This document shows positions 35,802 to 44,504 of a DNA stretch of 64,000 nucleotides, piece by piece. The stretch is taken from positions 153,206 to 217,205 of the forward strand of contig JBDWCA010000014.1 of NCBI GenBank assembly GCA_039978075.1, read 5' to 3'. The notes under the pieces are model-generated. The model searched no databases. It had not been told where the DNA came from and was given only the letters and a program-made list of their open reading frames with translations. The translations under genes were made by a program, and so were the position numbers. This stretch comes from Anderseniella sp039978075. Lineage in GTDB: Bacteria > Pseudomonadota > Alphaproteobacteria > Rhizobiales > Aestuariivirgaceae. Position 1 is the first letter of the stretch. Every line of letters begins with the position of its first letter.

Positions 35802-36560
35802 TCAGTTCTGCCCGTAGCCGGGGATGCGCATGTTGCGCTCCCACTTGTTCATGCCCATGACCAGAATTCCCACCAACACGATGTAGACGATGAACATCAG
35901 CACCATGCAGGCATTCTGTGCGGTGGAATAGTCATTGTAGATGCTGACCAGTTGATACAGCAATTCAGGTACGGCGATCACGATGGCCTGCGTCGTGGTC
36001 TTGACCAGATTGACGAGGTTGTTGTTCAAGGACGGCAGCGAAACCCGGAACGCCAGCGGCAATACCACATAACGGTAGATCTGCAGCCGGTTCATGCCGA
36101 GCGCGTCGGCTGCTTCCTTGGTTGAGTCCGGAACGGCTTCGATACCGGAGCGGAAAATCTCGACATTGAAGGCACCGGCAAAAAATGAAAGCGACAGGAT
36201 GGCCCAGCCGACATTGGAGATGATCGGTACTTCCAGCCAACCGTCCGGAGAATAGGTTGGGGTAAACTGACCCAGTGCGAAATAGAAAAACAGCAACTGC
36301 ACCAGGGGCGGCGTGTTGCGGAAAAACTGGATGTAGCCCTGCACGAACATGCGCAGCCATTTAATCGGGGAGCCTTGCAGCCAGGCACCGACGACACCGA
36401 TCACCACGGACAGTACGACGCAGACAACCGACAACTTGATGGTCATCCACAGGCCGGTCAGAACGCGTTCGGTCTGCACCGGATCATACAGGTAAATGAA
36501 ATTCCATTTCGGATTGGTCTGTGCCAATTCGCGAAAGAATTCCTGGAAAGCGTCCAGCAT
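35802..36560 (-). CDS. Polar amino acid ABC transporter permease (AapQ-like)
   Basis: A 252-residue HisMQ-type permease with about five membrane segments and the EAA loop (STKEAADALGMNRLQIYRYVVLPLAF). It carries the FFRNTPPLVQLLFFYFAL motif typical of the family. It follows the binding-protein gene by 74 bases and precedes the second permease by 2 bases. Confidence 0.93.
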   Translation of the reverse strand: MLDAFQEFFRELAQTNPKWNFIYLYDPVQTERVLTGLWMTIKLSVVCVVLSVVIGVVGAWLQGSPIKWLRMFVQGYIQFFRNTPPLVQLLFFYFALGQFTPTYSPDGWLEVPIISNVGWAILSLSFFAGAFNVEIFRSGIEAVPDSTKEAADALGMNRLQIYRYVVLPLAFRVSLPSLNNNLVNLVKTTTQAIVIAVPELLYQLVSIYNDYSTAQNACMVLMFIVYIVLVGILVMGMNKWERNMRIPGYGQN

Positions 36561-36634
36561 TGCCCCTCAAACCCCTCATTCAAATAAATTTCCGGGAGCA
36601 CTGCAATGAATGCTCCCGGGGAATGATTGGCCGG

Positions 36635-37477
36635 TTACTTGGCGAGCCAGTCCTTGTACTGTTCCTTCTTGTCGGCAAGGAACTTGGTTGGCTGGATGCC
36701 CCACTTCTTTTCAAGCTCGATCAGCCGGCCGGACGACAGCCAGTTGTACTGCATGCCGGACATGAAATTGCCGAAGACGCAGTTCTTCTCACCCAGTGGC
36801 ACAGCCAGACCCCACGGATTGTCATCTTCAGAGTTCAACGGCATTTCGAAGTCGCTGTACTCACCTGACGACAGGTCGGACATGATCGATGAATCGTCAT
36901 AAACCCAGGCAATGCATTTTTTGTCACGTAGAGCCTGTTTGGCTTCCGCATTGCCGGTAAACGCGACGACCTTGGCGCCATAGCGCTCTGTAACGATCTT
37001 GTTGTAGAACGCGCCTTGCTTGCCACATACGGGCTTGTCTTTCAGGTCTTCCCATTTCTTGATGCCGACAGCTTTCGGCGACATCACATTGGTGCCGGAG
37101 GTGTAGTAGTTCGGTCCGACAATCCCGACAATCTTGCGGCGGTCTTCGCGATCCGACATGGTGGCAATCATCAGGTCGATCTTGCCCTGTTCAAGAAACT
37201 GCATGCGGTTGGACGACTGGACCGGCACCATTTCAAGCTCGACGCCCATGGCATCGGCAACATCCTGTGCCATGTCGGCTTCCATGCCGATCAGCTTGCC
37301 GGACGGATCACGGAAACCCCATGGCTTGTAGTCAGCCTTGACACCTACCACCAGCTTGCCGGCGGACATAACCTTCTTCCACGTGTCATTGCTGCATTGC
37401 GCAGCGGCGGCTGCGGTCGCAGCAGTTGCCAGTGCGACACCGGCGGCGATGCCCAGTTTGAGTGATTTTTTCAGCAT
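36635..37477 (-). CDS. Polar amino acid ABC transporter, periplasmic binding protein
   Basis: A 280-residue family 3 solute-binding protein with a signal peptide (MLKKSLKLGIAAGVALATAA ..., cleaved near residue 26). The mature region has the LVVGVKADYKPWGFRDPSGKL and GMEADMAQDVA blocks of amino-acid-binding proteins. ATG 37477 is chosen because GGGAGA precedes it and the signal peptide starts there. A 165-base gap separates it from the hydrolase gene, so it may have its own promoter. Confidence 0.93.
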   Translation of the reverse strand: MLKKSLKLGIAAGVALATAATAAAAAQCSNDTWKKVMSAGKLVVGVKADYKPWGFRDPSGKLIGMEADMAQDVADAMGVELEMVPVQSSNRMQFLEQGKIDLMIATMSDREDRRKIVGIVGPNYYTSGTNVMSPKAVGIKKWEDLKDKPVCGKQGAFYNKIVTERYGAKVVAFTGNAEAKQALRDKKCIAWVYDDSSIMSDLSSGEYSDFEMPLNSEDDNPWGLAVPLGEKNCVFGNFMSGMQYNWLSSGRLIELEKKWGIQPTKFLADKKEQYKDWLAK

Positions 37478-37642
37478 GTAATTCTCCCTTGCTTTGTTGA
37501 CGGGCAAGATGGTTGTGCCCCTTGCCTCAATCGCCTTGACGGCGAAATTCCGTTTTGCAACCGAGCGTTGCGGCTGGCTGCAGTGCGACCCGGTCAGTCA
37601 AGACCATCTTTCGGCGGAATGCAAACGGGATTTACCTGTTAG

Positions 37643-38410
37643 TCAGAGCATGAAGCGGATCAGGTGGGCCGACACATCGTCTGCGGCCTCAACCAGAATC
37701 GAATGCTTGTAGTGTGGCAGGATGACCAATTCGGAATCAGGCAGTGCTGCATCAATCAACCGGTTGAGACGCGGGTTGCAGCCACCGTCATTTTCACCGG
37801 TCAGAACGAGTGACGGTACGGTGACTTCGTGCAGCCATGGTGCCATTTCGGTTCCGGCATAGATGCGGAACACGTTCATGAAGATATCCGGACTGGTATC
37901 GATGACCTGTTTCAAGCGGCGCTCGACAAGGTCAGGGTGCGTGGCGATGAATTCATCGGTGAACCAGCGCGCCGTCAGCGTTTCAAGTACCTGGGCAATG
38001 CCTTTTTCCTGCATCGCCTTGACCACGCCCCAGACCTTTGCGCTGTCGTCTTCAGTCCGGAAGGCGGCGGTCGACAGAATGCCGAGAGACAAGACCCGGT
38101 CAGGGTAGGCTCTTGCATAGGCCGGTCCGATCTGCCCGCCCAGTGAGTGCCCGGCGAAATGGGCCTTTTCAACACCGGTTCGCTGGCGCAGGCGTTCCAG
38201 GTCGGCGACCAGTTCATACAGTCCAAACTCTCCGTCGGGTAGGGGCGATGAGCCGTGGCCACGCAGGTCGTAGCTGATGACGGTAAAATGCTCACGCAAG
38301 ACCGGCACCATGAAGCGCCACGCGTCGCGCGCGGCACCGATGCCGTGGATCAGGACCAGCGCCGGTCCGTCGCCCTCGACTGTGTACTCGCAGTCAATTG
38401 CTGTTGTCAT
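37643..38410 (-). CDS. Alpha/beta-fold hydrolase
   Basis: A 255-residue serine hydrolase. Nucleophile elbow GHSLGG at about residue 94, acid region GENDGG near residue 212, and catalytic His in HYKHSILVE near residue 240 are visible. Relatives in catabolic clusters open C-C or ester bonds, and RutD belongs to the same fold. It follows the tautomerase gene by 3 bases and so belongs to the same transcript. Confidence 0.9.
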   Translation of the reverse strand: MTTAIDCEYTVEGDGPALVLIHGIGAARDAWRFMVPVLREHFTVISYDLRGHGSSPLPDGEFGLYELVADLERLRQRTGVEKAHFAGHSLGGQIGPAYARAYPDRVLSLGILSTAAFRTEDDSAKVWGVVKAMQEKGIAQVLETLTARWFTDEFIATHPDLVERRLKQVIDTSPDIFMNVFRIYAGTEMAPWLHEVTVPSLVLTGENDGGCNPRLNRLIDAALPDSELVILPHYKHSILVEAADDVSAHLIRFML

Positions 38411-38413
38411 TTT

Positions 38414-38608
38414 CTAGCCTGGATACTTGTCAACGCCGAGTTCCCCGCCAAAGCCCCAGTCTTCCTTTTCCACATCGGACAGCACAACCCAGACTGCCTG
38501 CGGATCGGCCCCGGTGGTTTTGACCATGGCGTCGGTGAGCGCCTGGACAAGTTCACGTTTTTGTTCACGCGATCGGCCCTTGAACATTTCAACCCGGATT
38601 ATCGGCAT
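38414..38608 (-). CDS. 4-oxalocrotonate tautomerase-family enzyme
   Basis: A 64-residue tautomerase: MPIIRVEMFKGRSREQKREL. Pro2 becomes the N-terminal catalytic proline after Met removal, the family hallmark, and an Arg of the active site is present near residue 12. 4-OT enzymes convert dienols in ring-cleavage pathways. ATG 38608 is chosen because AGGAAA lies just upstream. It is 10 bases after the monooxygenase stop. Confidence 0.92.
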   Translation of the reverse strand: MPIIRVEMFKGRSREQKRELVQALTDAMVKTTGADPQAVWVVLSDVEKEDWGFGGELGVDKYPG

Positions 38609-38618
38609 ATGACGTTTC

Positions 38619-39653
38619 CTATTCTGCAGCCAGTGTGGTGCGATCTGTGAAGTGCGGCATGACATCTTCGGCAAACTGCTGGATGCAGTCCAGTGTTTCA
38701 GATTGCGAAGCGCCGAAATTGATATTGAGGATAACCCGGTCGACACCGGCATCGGCATAAGGGGCCAGCTTGTCGATCATTTCCTGTGGTGTGCAGATCA
38801 GCAGGCTGTCGGCCAGGTCGTCGATGGTCTGCTTGCGCGGCAGTGGTTTGATCATGCCGTTCTCGACAAGGCCGGGACCGGTAAAGACGTTGTCGAAGCG
38901 GCTGTAGTAGTCGTTGGCCTGTTCAATCTTTGCCTGACGATCCGCAGGCGATTTGCAGATGAAAGCGACACGCGACAGGGACAGAGTGAGGTGCTTGCCG
39001 TCTTCACCCATTTCCGCCTTGGCAGTCTTGTGGGCGTCCACCTGATCCAGCATCATCTGATGGCTGCCGGACAGCGGTGTGGTCTGGATGTGGAAGCCGC
39101 GTTTGGTGCAGGCATGAATGCCCGGCGGCACCATGACAGCCATCATAACCTGCGGCGCACGCACCGGCCTCGGCATTATGGTAATCGGATCAAACTTGTA
39201 ATATTTGCCGTCCCAGGAGACCTCTTCTTCACTCAACAGGGCTTGCAGGACATTGAGCGCTTCGTCGAACTTCTCCCGGGAGGTGTCGAGCGGCACTCCC
39301 ATCCTCTCCATTTCGAAGCCGAAGGCCCCTCGGCCAACGCCGAGCAACAGGCGGCCATTGGTGAAAATATCGGCGCAGACAACTTCGCCGGCAAAAATCC
39401 GCATATCGTGCAGCGGCAACACAACAACCGAGGTCAGAATTTTGATCCGTTGCGTGTGATCGGCAATCTTGACCGCAAACTGCAAGGGCGCCGGCAGCAT
39501 CAGGATATTGATCAGGTGATGCTCCGTAAGTGACACTGCATCAAATCCTGTGCGGTCAGCCAGCATGGCCTGTTCAAGCATGTCCGCATAAACCCTGTCA
39601 CCGCCATAGGTTTTGTCGGGGTAGTAGGCTGAAAGCTGAATTGAGAAATCCAT
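38619..39653 (-). CDS. LLM-class flavin-dependent monooxygenase
   Basis: A 344-residue luciferase-like (bacterial luciferase fold) flavoprotein with the TEHHLINILMLPAPL and GRLLLGVGRGAF blocks of FMN/F420-dependent monooxygenases. RutA, which opens the uracil ring, and alkanesulfonate monooxygenases are in this superfamily, but sub-family cannot be fixed by eye. It is the first gene of the catabolic operon and is divergent from the LysR gene. A flavin reductase is not nearby. Confidence 0.9.
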   Translation of the reverse strand: MDFSIQLSAYYPDKTYGGDRVYADMLEQAMLADRTGFDAVSLTEHHLINILMLPAPLQFAVKIADHTQRIKILTSVVVLPLHDMRIFAGEVVCADIFTNGRLLLGVGRGAFGFEMERMGVPLDTSREKFDEALNVLQALLSEEEVSWDGKYYKFDPITIMPRPVRAPQVMMAVMVPPGIHACTKRGFHIQTTPLSGSHQMMLDQVDAHKTAKAEMGEDGKHLTLSLSRVAFICKSPADRQAKIEQANDYYSRFDNVFTGPGLVENGMIKPLPRKQTIDDLADSLLICTPQEMIDKLAPYADAGVDRVILNINFGASQSETLDCIQQFAEDVMPHFTDRTTLAAE

Positions 39654-39710
39654 CGGGTCGCTCCGGCTGACATTTGCACCATGATGCCGCGTGCCGATGG
39701 TCTCGTAAAA

Positions 39711-39735
39711 CGAATTATATTTGACATATAATTCG
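39711..39735. promoter_or_regulatory. Perfect inverted repeat in the LysR/LLM divergent promoter
   Basis: Arms CGAATTATAT (39711-39720) and ATATAATTCG (39726-39735) are exact reverse complements separated by TTGAC. It contains the LysR-type T-N11-A pattern. Further CGAAT/ATTCG half-sites follow to 39754. A TATAAT -10-like hexamer for the leftward gene lies within the repeat. Confidence 0.75.
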
Positions 39736-39755
39736 AATTTATCGAATTTATTCGT

Positions 39756-40586
39756 ATGAACCTTGTGACACTGAAAACCTTCCTGGCGGTCGTTCAGACC
39801 GGTAACCTGAACAAGGCGGCCGACCTCATGAACGTTACCCAGTCAACGATTACGGCCAGACTTGACGCACTGGACACGGAGCTGGGGCAGGCCCTGCTGG
39901 TGCGCTCGCGAAAGGGAGCGCAACTGACCAAGGCAGGCTTTGCATTCCAGCGTCATGCAGAACTGATTGTGAGAACCTGGGAGCAGGGCCGCAAGGCGGT
40001 CGGGTTGCCCAGCGGGTTTTCCGGCATGGTCTCGCTGGCCGTACACTCTGAACTATGGACAGGACTGGGCGAGCGCTGGATTGATCTGGCTCAGGCGTTG
40101 CACAAAGACGTTGCATTCGAGGCATGGCCGGGCGACCACGCTGAAACAAGCCGATGGCTCAATAGCGGACTGGTGGATGCCGCCATCACGTTACTGCCTG
40201 TCACCGGTGATGATGTTAATTCCTGCGAACTCAACCGCGACCGGCTGGTACAGGTATCCAGCAAACCCCGCACGGCGATGGAGTGGGACGACAACTACAT
40301 ATATGTGGACCTGGGGGCGGATTTCCGGCGTCAGCACTCTCTTGCCTGGCCAACCGACAACACAGCCCGAACTGCATTTGGCTCAAGCGATTGGGCGCTG
40401 GACTACCTGTTGCGCAAAGGCGGTTCAGCCTATCTGCCATGGCGGATGAGTGAGCGCCACGTCGACGACGGCAGATTGCATGCAGTGCCGGACGTACCGG
40501 AGTTTTCCCGCGCTGTTTACTTCAATTGCAGAAGGGCAAGCGCCCAGGAACACCGCTGGCTGGAGTACATTCACCCGGCTATATGA
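39756..40586 (+). CDS. LysR-family transcriptional regulator
   Basis: A 276-residue regulator with an N-terminal helix-turn-helix (about 1-60: LVTLKTFLAVVQTGNLNKAADLMNVTQSTITARL) and a C-terminal effector-binding domain. No clear Shine-Dalgarno precedes the ATG. It is divergent from the monooxygenase operon and is the natural candidate to control it through the repeat at 39711-39735. Confidence 0.92.
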   Translation: MNLVTLKTFLAVVQTGNLNKAADLMNVTQSTITARLDALDTELGQALLVRSRKGAQLTKAGFAFQRHAELIVRTWEQGRKAVGLPSGFSGMVSLAVHSELWTGLGERWIDLAQALHKDVAFEAWPGDHAETSRWLNSGLVDAAITLLPVTGDDVNSCELNRDRLVQVSSKPRTAMEWDDNYIYVDLGADFRRQHSLAWPTDNTARTAFGSSDWALDYLLRKGGSAYLPWRMSERHVDDGRLHAVPDVPEFSRAVYFNCRRASAQEHRWLEYIHPAI

Positions 40587-40632
40587 TGCAGTGGCCTGAT
40601 CGGCGCAGGAAAACTGACAGTCTGGTTTGGCT

Positions 40633-43600
40633 TCAAGGCTGGGTTGGCTGGATCGACAGCAAACCGGAGTTCTGCGGCTTGATAATAGCGGCGTCGGGAA
40701 TTTCAAGCGGGATGCTTTCTTCTATCAGATCCTTCAGGCGCTGCTGTTCCAGGGTGATCGGGCGGCTGCCGGCTCCTTCGCGGGCATTGACGCGTTCTTC
40801 TTCTTCACGGGCACGGCGGGCCGCAGCTTCACTTGCCTCGCGAAGCTTGCGCTTGCGCTCTGCTTCACGTTCTGCCTGCTCTTCACGAAACTGCCGTTCT
40901 TCCTCGATCAGGCGCAGTTCCTCGCGCTGCAGTTCCTCAAGTCGGTCCATGCCTTTCTGCAACAGGCTGACCACAACCCAGGATTTCAGGGCAGATGTGT
41001 CATAAGTGCGGTTGAGTGACAGCGGATGACCTGCAAGACGCATGGCGATGCCCGGTACCTTATCATTACTGCTTTTGTGTTTGAGTGAAACATCGGCGCG
41101 GACTTTCTGACCGCTGAAGTCCGCAGACAGGCGAAGGGTGCCGCCGGAGGCCTCAGTGTTGATCGGAATGTTGCCGGTTCTCAGGTTCCCGTTCTGCAGA
41201 GACACTTCGGCCGGCTTGGCGGTCACCACCGTATCGCCTTGCGACAGCGCCGAGTTGATGGCGTCGTCAATCGTGTTCACATTCTCGATTGCCGCAAGAC
41301 GCCGCGTCACACCGGATAAATTGAACCTGGGCAAAGTCAGCGATGTCGGCGCCATGCGTCCGGTTCCGGTTAACTGGCTGACCAGACCGCCAGGCGAGCG
41401 CCCTTCGCCGTTAAACTCGAGTTGCAGGCCGACATCCCCGGCGACAGCACCCTGGCCGTCCACGGTTTGCAACAGATCGGCCAGCGCAAGTTGTGCCTCA
41501 AGCTTGCCCGATAATTTGAGCAGGGGGCCGGCATTCTGTGCGGCCATAAACATTGAAAACCGGCGCTCAGGGCTGGCGTTACCGGTGATGCTGAAGTTTA
41601 CCGTTTCCTGGCCTGTGCGCTTGATATCGGTCCGTGTGTTGGCCAGTGCAAGGCCCGGTATAATTTCAACCCGTTGCGCGGCAATGGTGAGTGACCGGTT
41701 GAGCCATCCCAGTCGGGTCGCATCAAAAGTGCTGGCAGCGCGCACTGGCCTGCCGTCGGCCGGCATGACCATGGCGGATGCGAGCCAGCCAAGATCCAGG
41801 GTTTGAACCGCCAATTCACCGTCAATGAGCGGAGCCTTGATGGCACCCGTCACGGTCGCCCTGCCGGCCACTGTGTTAAGCGGCATGGTTGCTGTCAGAT
41901 TTGACAATTCAAGCGTGCCCGGGGACATGACGGCGTCCGCGCTTGCGGCGAACTTGCGATCAATCTCCGCCGGCCATGCCGGCACGGCAAGACCGACCGC
42001 AGACGCCAGCGGTGTGATGTCGGCGGCGGTCAGGTTGATGGCTCCGGCCGCACTGATGTCACCTTCCGGGTTGAACGTGACACCACCTTCAAACCCCATT
42101 GTGCTGGACAAAAGGGACAGTTCCGATGTGCCGGTTAGGGCGGAAGACGGCTTGCCTGCAAATGCTACTTTCAATTTGGCGGGCTCATCGCCGCCACCAA
42201 GAGGTTGCAGGCCGGCTAGCGCGAGCAGGCTTGCGCTGGTGGTGCCGGTGGCCGAGCCGGTGATCTGGGCGTCGCCTTCACGCCATTCAGCAAACTTGCC
42301 GTCAAAACCGCCCGTTACTGCAATTTCAGCGCCGGCCGCCTTGCCGTTTGCTGCGATGGTGAACTTGTTGATGGTGCTGCCGGTGCTGACTTCACTCAGC
42401 ACCTTGAGGTCAACAGGACCCAGACGCCTGGCCCACGGGGTGGATGCGAGATTTGCATCCATGACGCCTATCAGACGCAGGAAGGGACGAGGGTCGGTTG
42501 CCTTGAAATCGCCAGACACCGATCCGGTTATACCTTCCTCGGGAAAGTTCAGTACGCCTGCTATGTCCAGGCGGGCATCGCCGATACCGCCGATTTCGAT
42601 AGTGCGAAGTTCCACGGCGCCTTCGGACATGTCCACATCAATTGCGATGTCCTGCGCTTCCACACCGCGCAGCACCAGGCTGTCGGTCTGTACGGTGATG
42701 TGAGCATCGCCGAACGCCAGCGCATTTGCGGTCAGATCGGTGAGGCCGGCCACGGTTCCGTCTTCGATGGCGCTGGTCGAAAACCCGCGAGGCGCATAGC
42801 GGTCCACATTGATAGTGTCTGCCAGCAGTCGAATACTCAGGGATGGACTGTCGCCCAGATAGAGGCTGAATGAACCGTTGGCACTGGCATCATCCAGGCT
42901 GGCTTTCATGCCTGTCAGGCGAAGTGCAACAGGTGTCCATCCCACCAGGGTGCGAAGTTTGGCGCGGCCACGAGCGCCGGACCAGACCTGTTTTGTTGCC
43001 TTTGCCATATTCGGAGCAGCCCAGATCACAAATTCGCGCAACGAAGCTGATTGAACTTCAAGCTCACCGGCCAGTTGTGGCAGACCTTCGCTATCGGCCG
43101 GCAACACAACACCGGCAAAGCGGGCCCGGGTCTGTCCCGGCAGACTGGCGGATGCTTCCGTGATGCGCATTGCTCGTGGCGAGATGTCACCGCTGAAGCG
43201 AGCTTTTGAAAGTGTCTCACCTCCGGTGATCAGGCTGGTGATGCCGGCGTCAAAACGGACCTGGGTGTTTGATGGCAGTACCTGCAGCAGGTTTGACACA
43301 GCGTACAGTTGCTCTCCGCCTCCCAGTTCTGCAAATAAATTGCGCCCGACCAACTGGTCCAAATCGATTGACGCTGCTTCCAGCTTGGTTGTCACAATAA
43401 ATTGCGAGCCGAGCTTTACCGACGCCTCTCCGGTCATCAGGTTGCGCCCGGTAAGATCATTTGCCGGAACCACTTCGATATTGTCGAGTTTCACCAAATC
43501 GAAATCCGCAGTGACATCGCCGGACAGGCGAACCTGCAGATTTGCGTTCAAGGGGTTTGCCTTGCCATTGGGCTGACGTGCAGGCTGGACGGTAACCCGG

Positions 43601-44334
43601 CCGGTGACTTTACCATCGTCACGCAGTGTTTCACCGTCGAACGCCCACATGAAGCCCGCATCGCCGCGTGGTGATATTGCCGCAGATACCTTAAGCGGTT
43701 TGCCCTTGCGGTATTTACTGGTTGAAATCGTCAATGCCAGGGGGGACCCGGCCTGGGTGGCGGTTATATCTGCCCGCCACGGTCCATCAAGTGCAGGCGC
43801 CTTGAGCCGTCCCTCGACCCCGGTCATTTCGGACAACCCGCCACGCCTGCCGTCGCCGAAAAAAATCCGCCCGTCAATTATGTCGATACCCGCCACGGCG
43901 ACCTGGTCAGCGCCGGGGAGGCCCACAATGGAATGGGTCGGGTTTAATTTCCAGCTGACGCCTCCGGCAGCCAGTCTCTCGAAGGAGGCAACAGGTCTAA
44001 CCAGAGTCAGTTTGCGCAGTGACAACTGTCCTGACAACAACGGGGCGGCCGCGATTTCTGCATCCACTTTTTCGATCCGGACGAGGTCTGCCAGCATTGA
44101 GCCGGGCGGGTTGGCAACCCGGACATTGGCTGCGGTGAGGCGGGGCCAGGGAAACAGTCTGACGGTCATTGGTCCGTCAATAGTGACCTGCCGGCCGATC
44201 AGCAGGCTTGCCTGACGCTGGAAATCCGCCTTGTAGCTGTTCCAGTCGACCAGCAACGGACCAACGCCAAGCGCGCCTGTCACGAGAATGATCAGGATGC
44301 CTAAAATCAGGAGCGGTGATCTTATGATGTTCAC
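40633..44334 (-). CDS. AsmA-family protein
   Basis: A 1233-residue envelope protein beginning with a single N-terminal membrane helix (about residues 7-29), followed by the AsmA N-terminal domain (NSYKADFQRQASLLIGRQVTIDGP) and a very long beta-rich periplasmic region, as in AsmA/YhjG relatives linked to lipid transport and outer membrane assembly. The C-terminal about 110 residues include a highly charged Glu/Arg segment predicted coiled coil, then PEAAIIKPQNSG. It begins with GTG. It converges with the LysR gene and is separated from glcD-like gene by two hairpins. Confidence 0.85.
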   Translation of the reverse strand: MNIIRSPLLILGILIILVTGALGVGPLLVDWNSYKADFQRQASLLIGRQVTIDGPMTVRLFPWPRLTAANVRVANPPGSMLADLVRIEKVDAEIAAAPLLSGQLSLRKLTLVRPVASFERLAAGGVSWKLNPTHSIVGLPGADQVAVAGIDIIDGRIFFGDGRRGGLSEMTGVEGRLKAPALDGPWRADITATQAGSPLALTISTSKYRKGKPLKVSAAISPRGDAGFMWAFDGETLRDDGKVTGRVTVQPARQPNGKANPLNANLQVRLSGDVTADFDLVKLDNIEVVPANDLTGRNLMTGEASVKLGSQFIVTTKLEAASIDLDQLVGRNLFAELGGGEQLYAVSNLLQVLPSNTQVRFDAGITSLITGGETLSKARFSGDISPRAMRITEASASLPGQTRARFAGVVLPADSEGLPQLAGELEVQSASLREFVIWAAPNMAKATKQVWSGARGRAKLRTLVGWTPVALRLTGMKASLDDASANGSFSLYLGDSPSLSIRLLADTINVDRYAPRGFSTSAIEDGTVAGLTDLTANALAFGDAHITVQTDSLVLRGVEAQDIAIDVDMSEGAVELRTIEIGGIGDARLDIAGVLNFPEEGITGSVSGDFKATDPRPFLRLIGVMDANLASTPWARRLGPVDLKVLSEVSTGSTINKFTIAANGKAAGAEIAVTGGFDGKFAEWREGDAQITGSATGTTSASLLALAGLQPLGGGDEPAKLKVAFAGKPSSALTGTSELSLLSSTMGFEGGVTFNPEGDISAAGAINLTAADITPLASAVGLAVPAWPAEIDRKFAASADAVMSPGTLELSNLTATMPLNTVAGRATVTGAIKAPLIDGELAVQTLDLGWLASAMVMPADGRPVRAASTFDATRLGWLNRSLTIAAQRVEIIPGLALANTRTDIKRTGQETVNFSITGNASPERRFSMFMAAQNAGPLLKLSGKLEAQLALADLLQTVDGQGAVAGDVGLQLEFNGEGRSPGGLVSQLTGTGRMAPTSLTLPRFNLSGVTRRLAAIENVNTIDDAINSALSQGDTVVTAKPAEVSLQNGNLRTGNIPINTEASGGTLRLSADFSGQKVRADVSLKHKSSNDKVPGIAMRLAGHPLSLNRTYDTSALKSWVVVSLLQKGMDRLEELQREELRLIEEERQFREEQAEREAERKRKLREASEAAARRAREEEERVNAREGAGSRPITLEQQRLKDLIEESIPLEIPDAAIIKPQNSGLLSIQPTQP

Positions 44335-44410
44335 GGCTGGCTAAGGGTCCCCGGATAAAGAATCGTCAACAAATTACAACAACGTCACAGTCACTCATTA
44401 CCAGATCGGT

Positions 44411-44441
44411 GTGGTTTTTGATTGAAGCAATCAAAAACCAC
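44411..44441 (-). terminator. Hairpin, probable terminator of the lactate dehydrogenase-type gene
   Basis: A 14-bp perfect stem GTGGTTTTTGATTG/CAATCAAAAACCAC with a 3-base loop. On the minus strand it lies about 60 bases beyond the dehydrogenase stop, and its stem is T/A-rich but no uninterrupted T-run follows. Confidence 0.5.
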
Positions 44442-44465
44442 AAAACCGACCGCATTCAAAGTACC

Positions 44466-44504
44466 AGAGCAACTTTATGGGTTCAATTGAACCCATGTTG
44501 CTCT
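44466..44504. repeat. Compound hairpin overlapping a stop codon
   Basis: AGAGCAAC/GTTGCTCT arms enclose the 20-bp perfect palindrome ATGGGTTCAATTGAACCCAT (44477-44496). It overlaps the stop of the dehydrogenase gene and precedes the hairpin at 44411-44441. Together they may form a tandem 3' structure; function is unknown. Confidence 0.6.

Noticed and set aside
38652..39533. Long plus-strand open frame opposite the LLM monooxygenase gene
   Set aside because: Antisense shadow; the peptide is His/Gln/Arg-rich and lacks domain features.
41825..42703. Long plus-strand open frame opposite the AsmA-like gene
   Set aside because: Antisense shadow, low complexity in Ser/Ala/Pro, no start signal.
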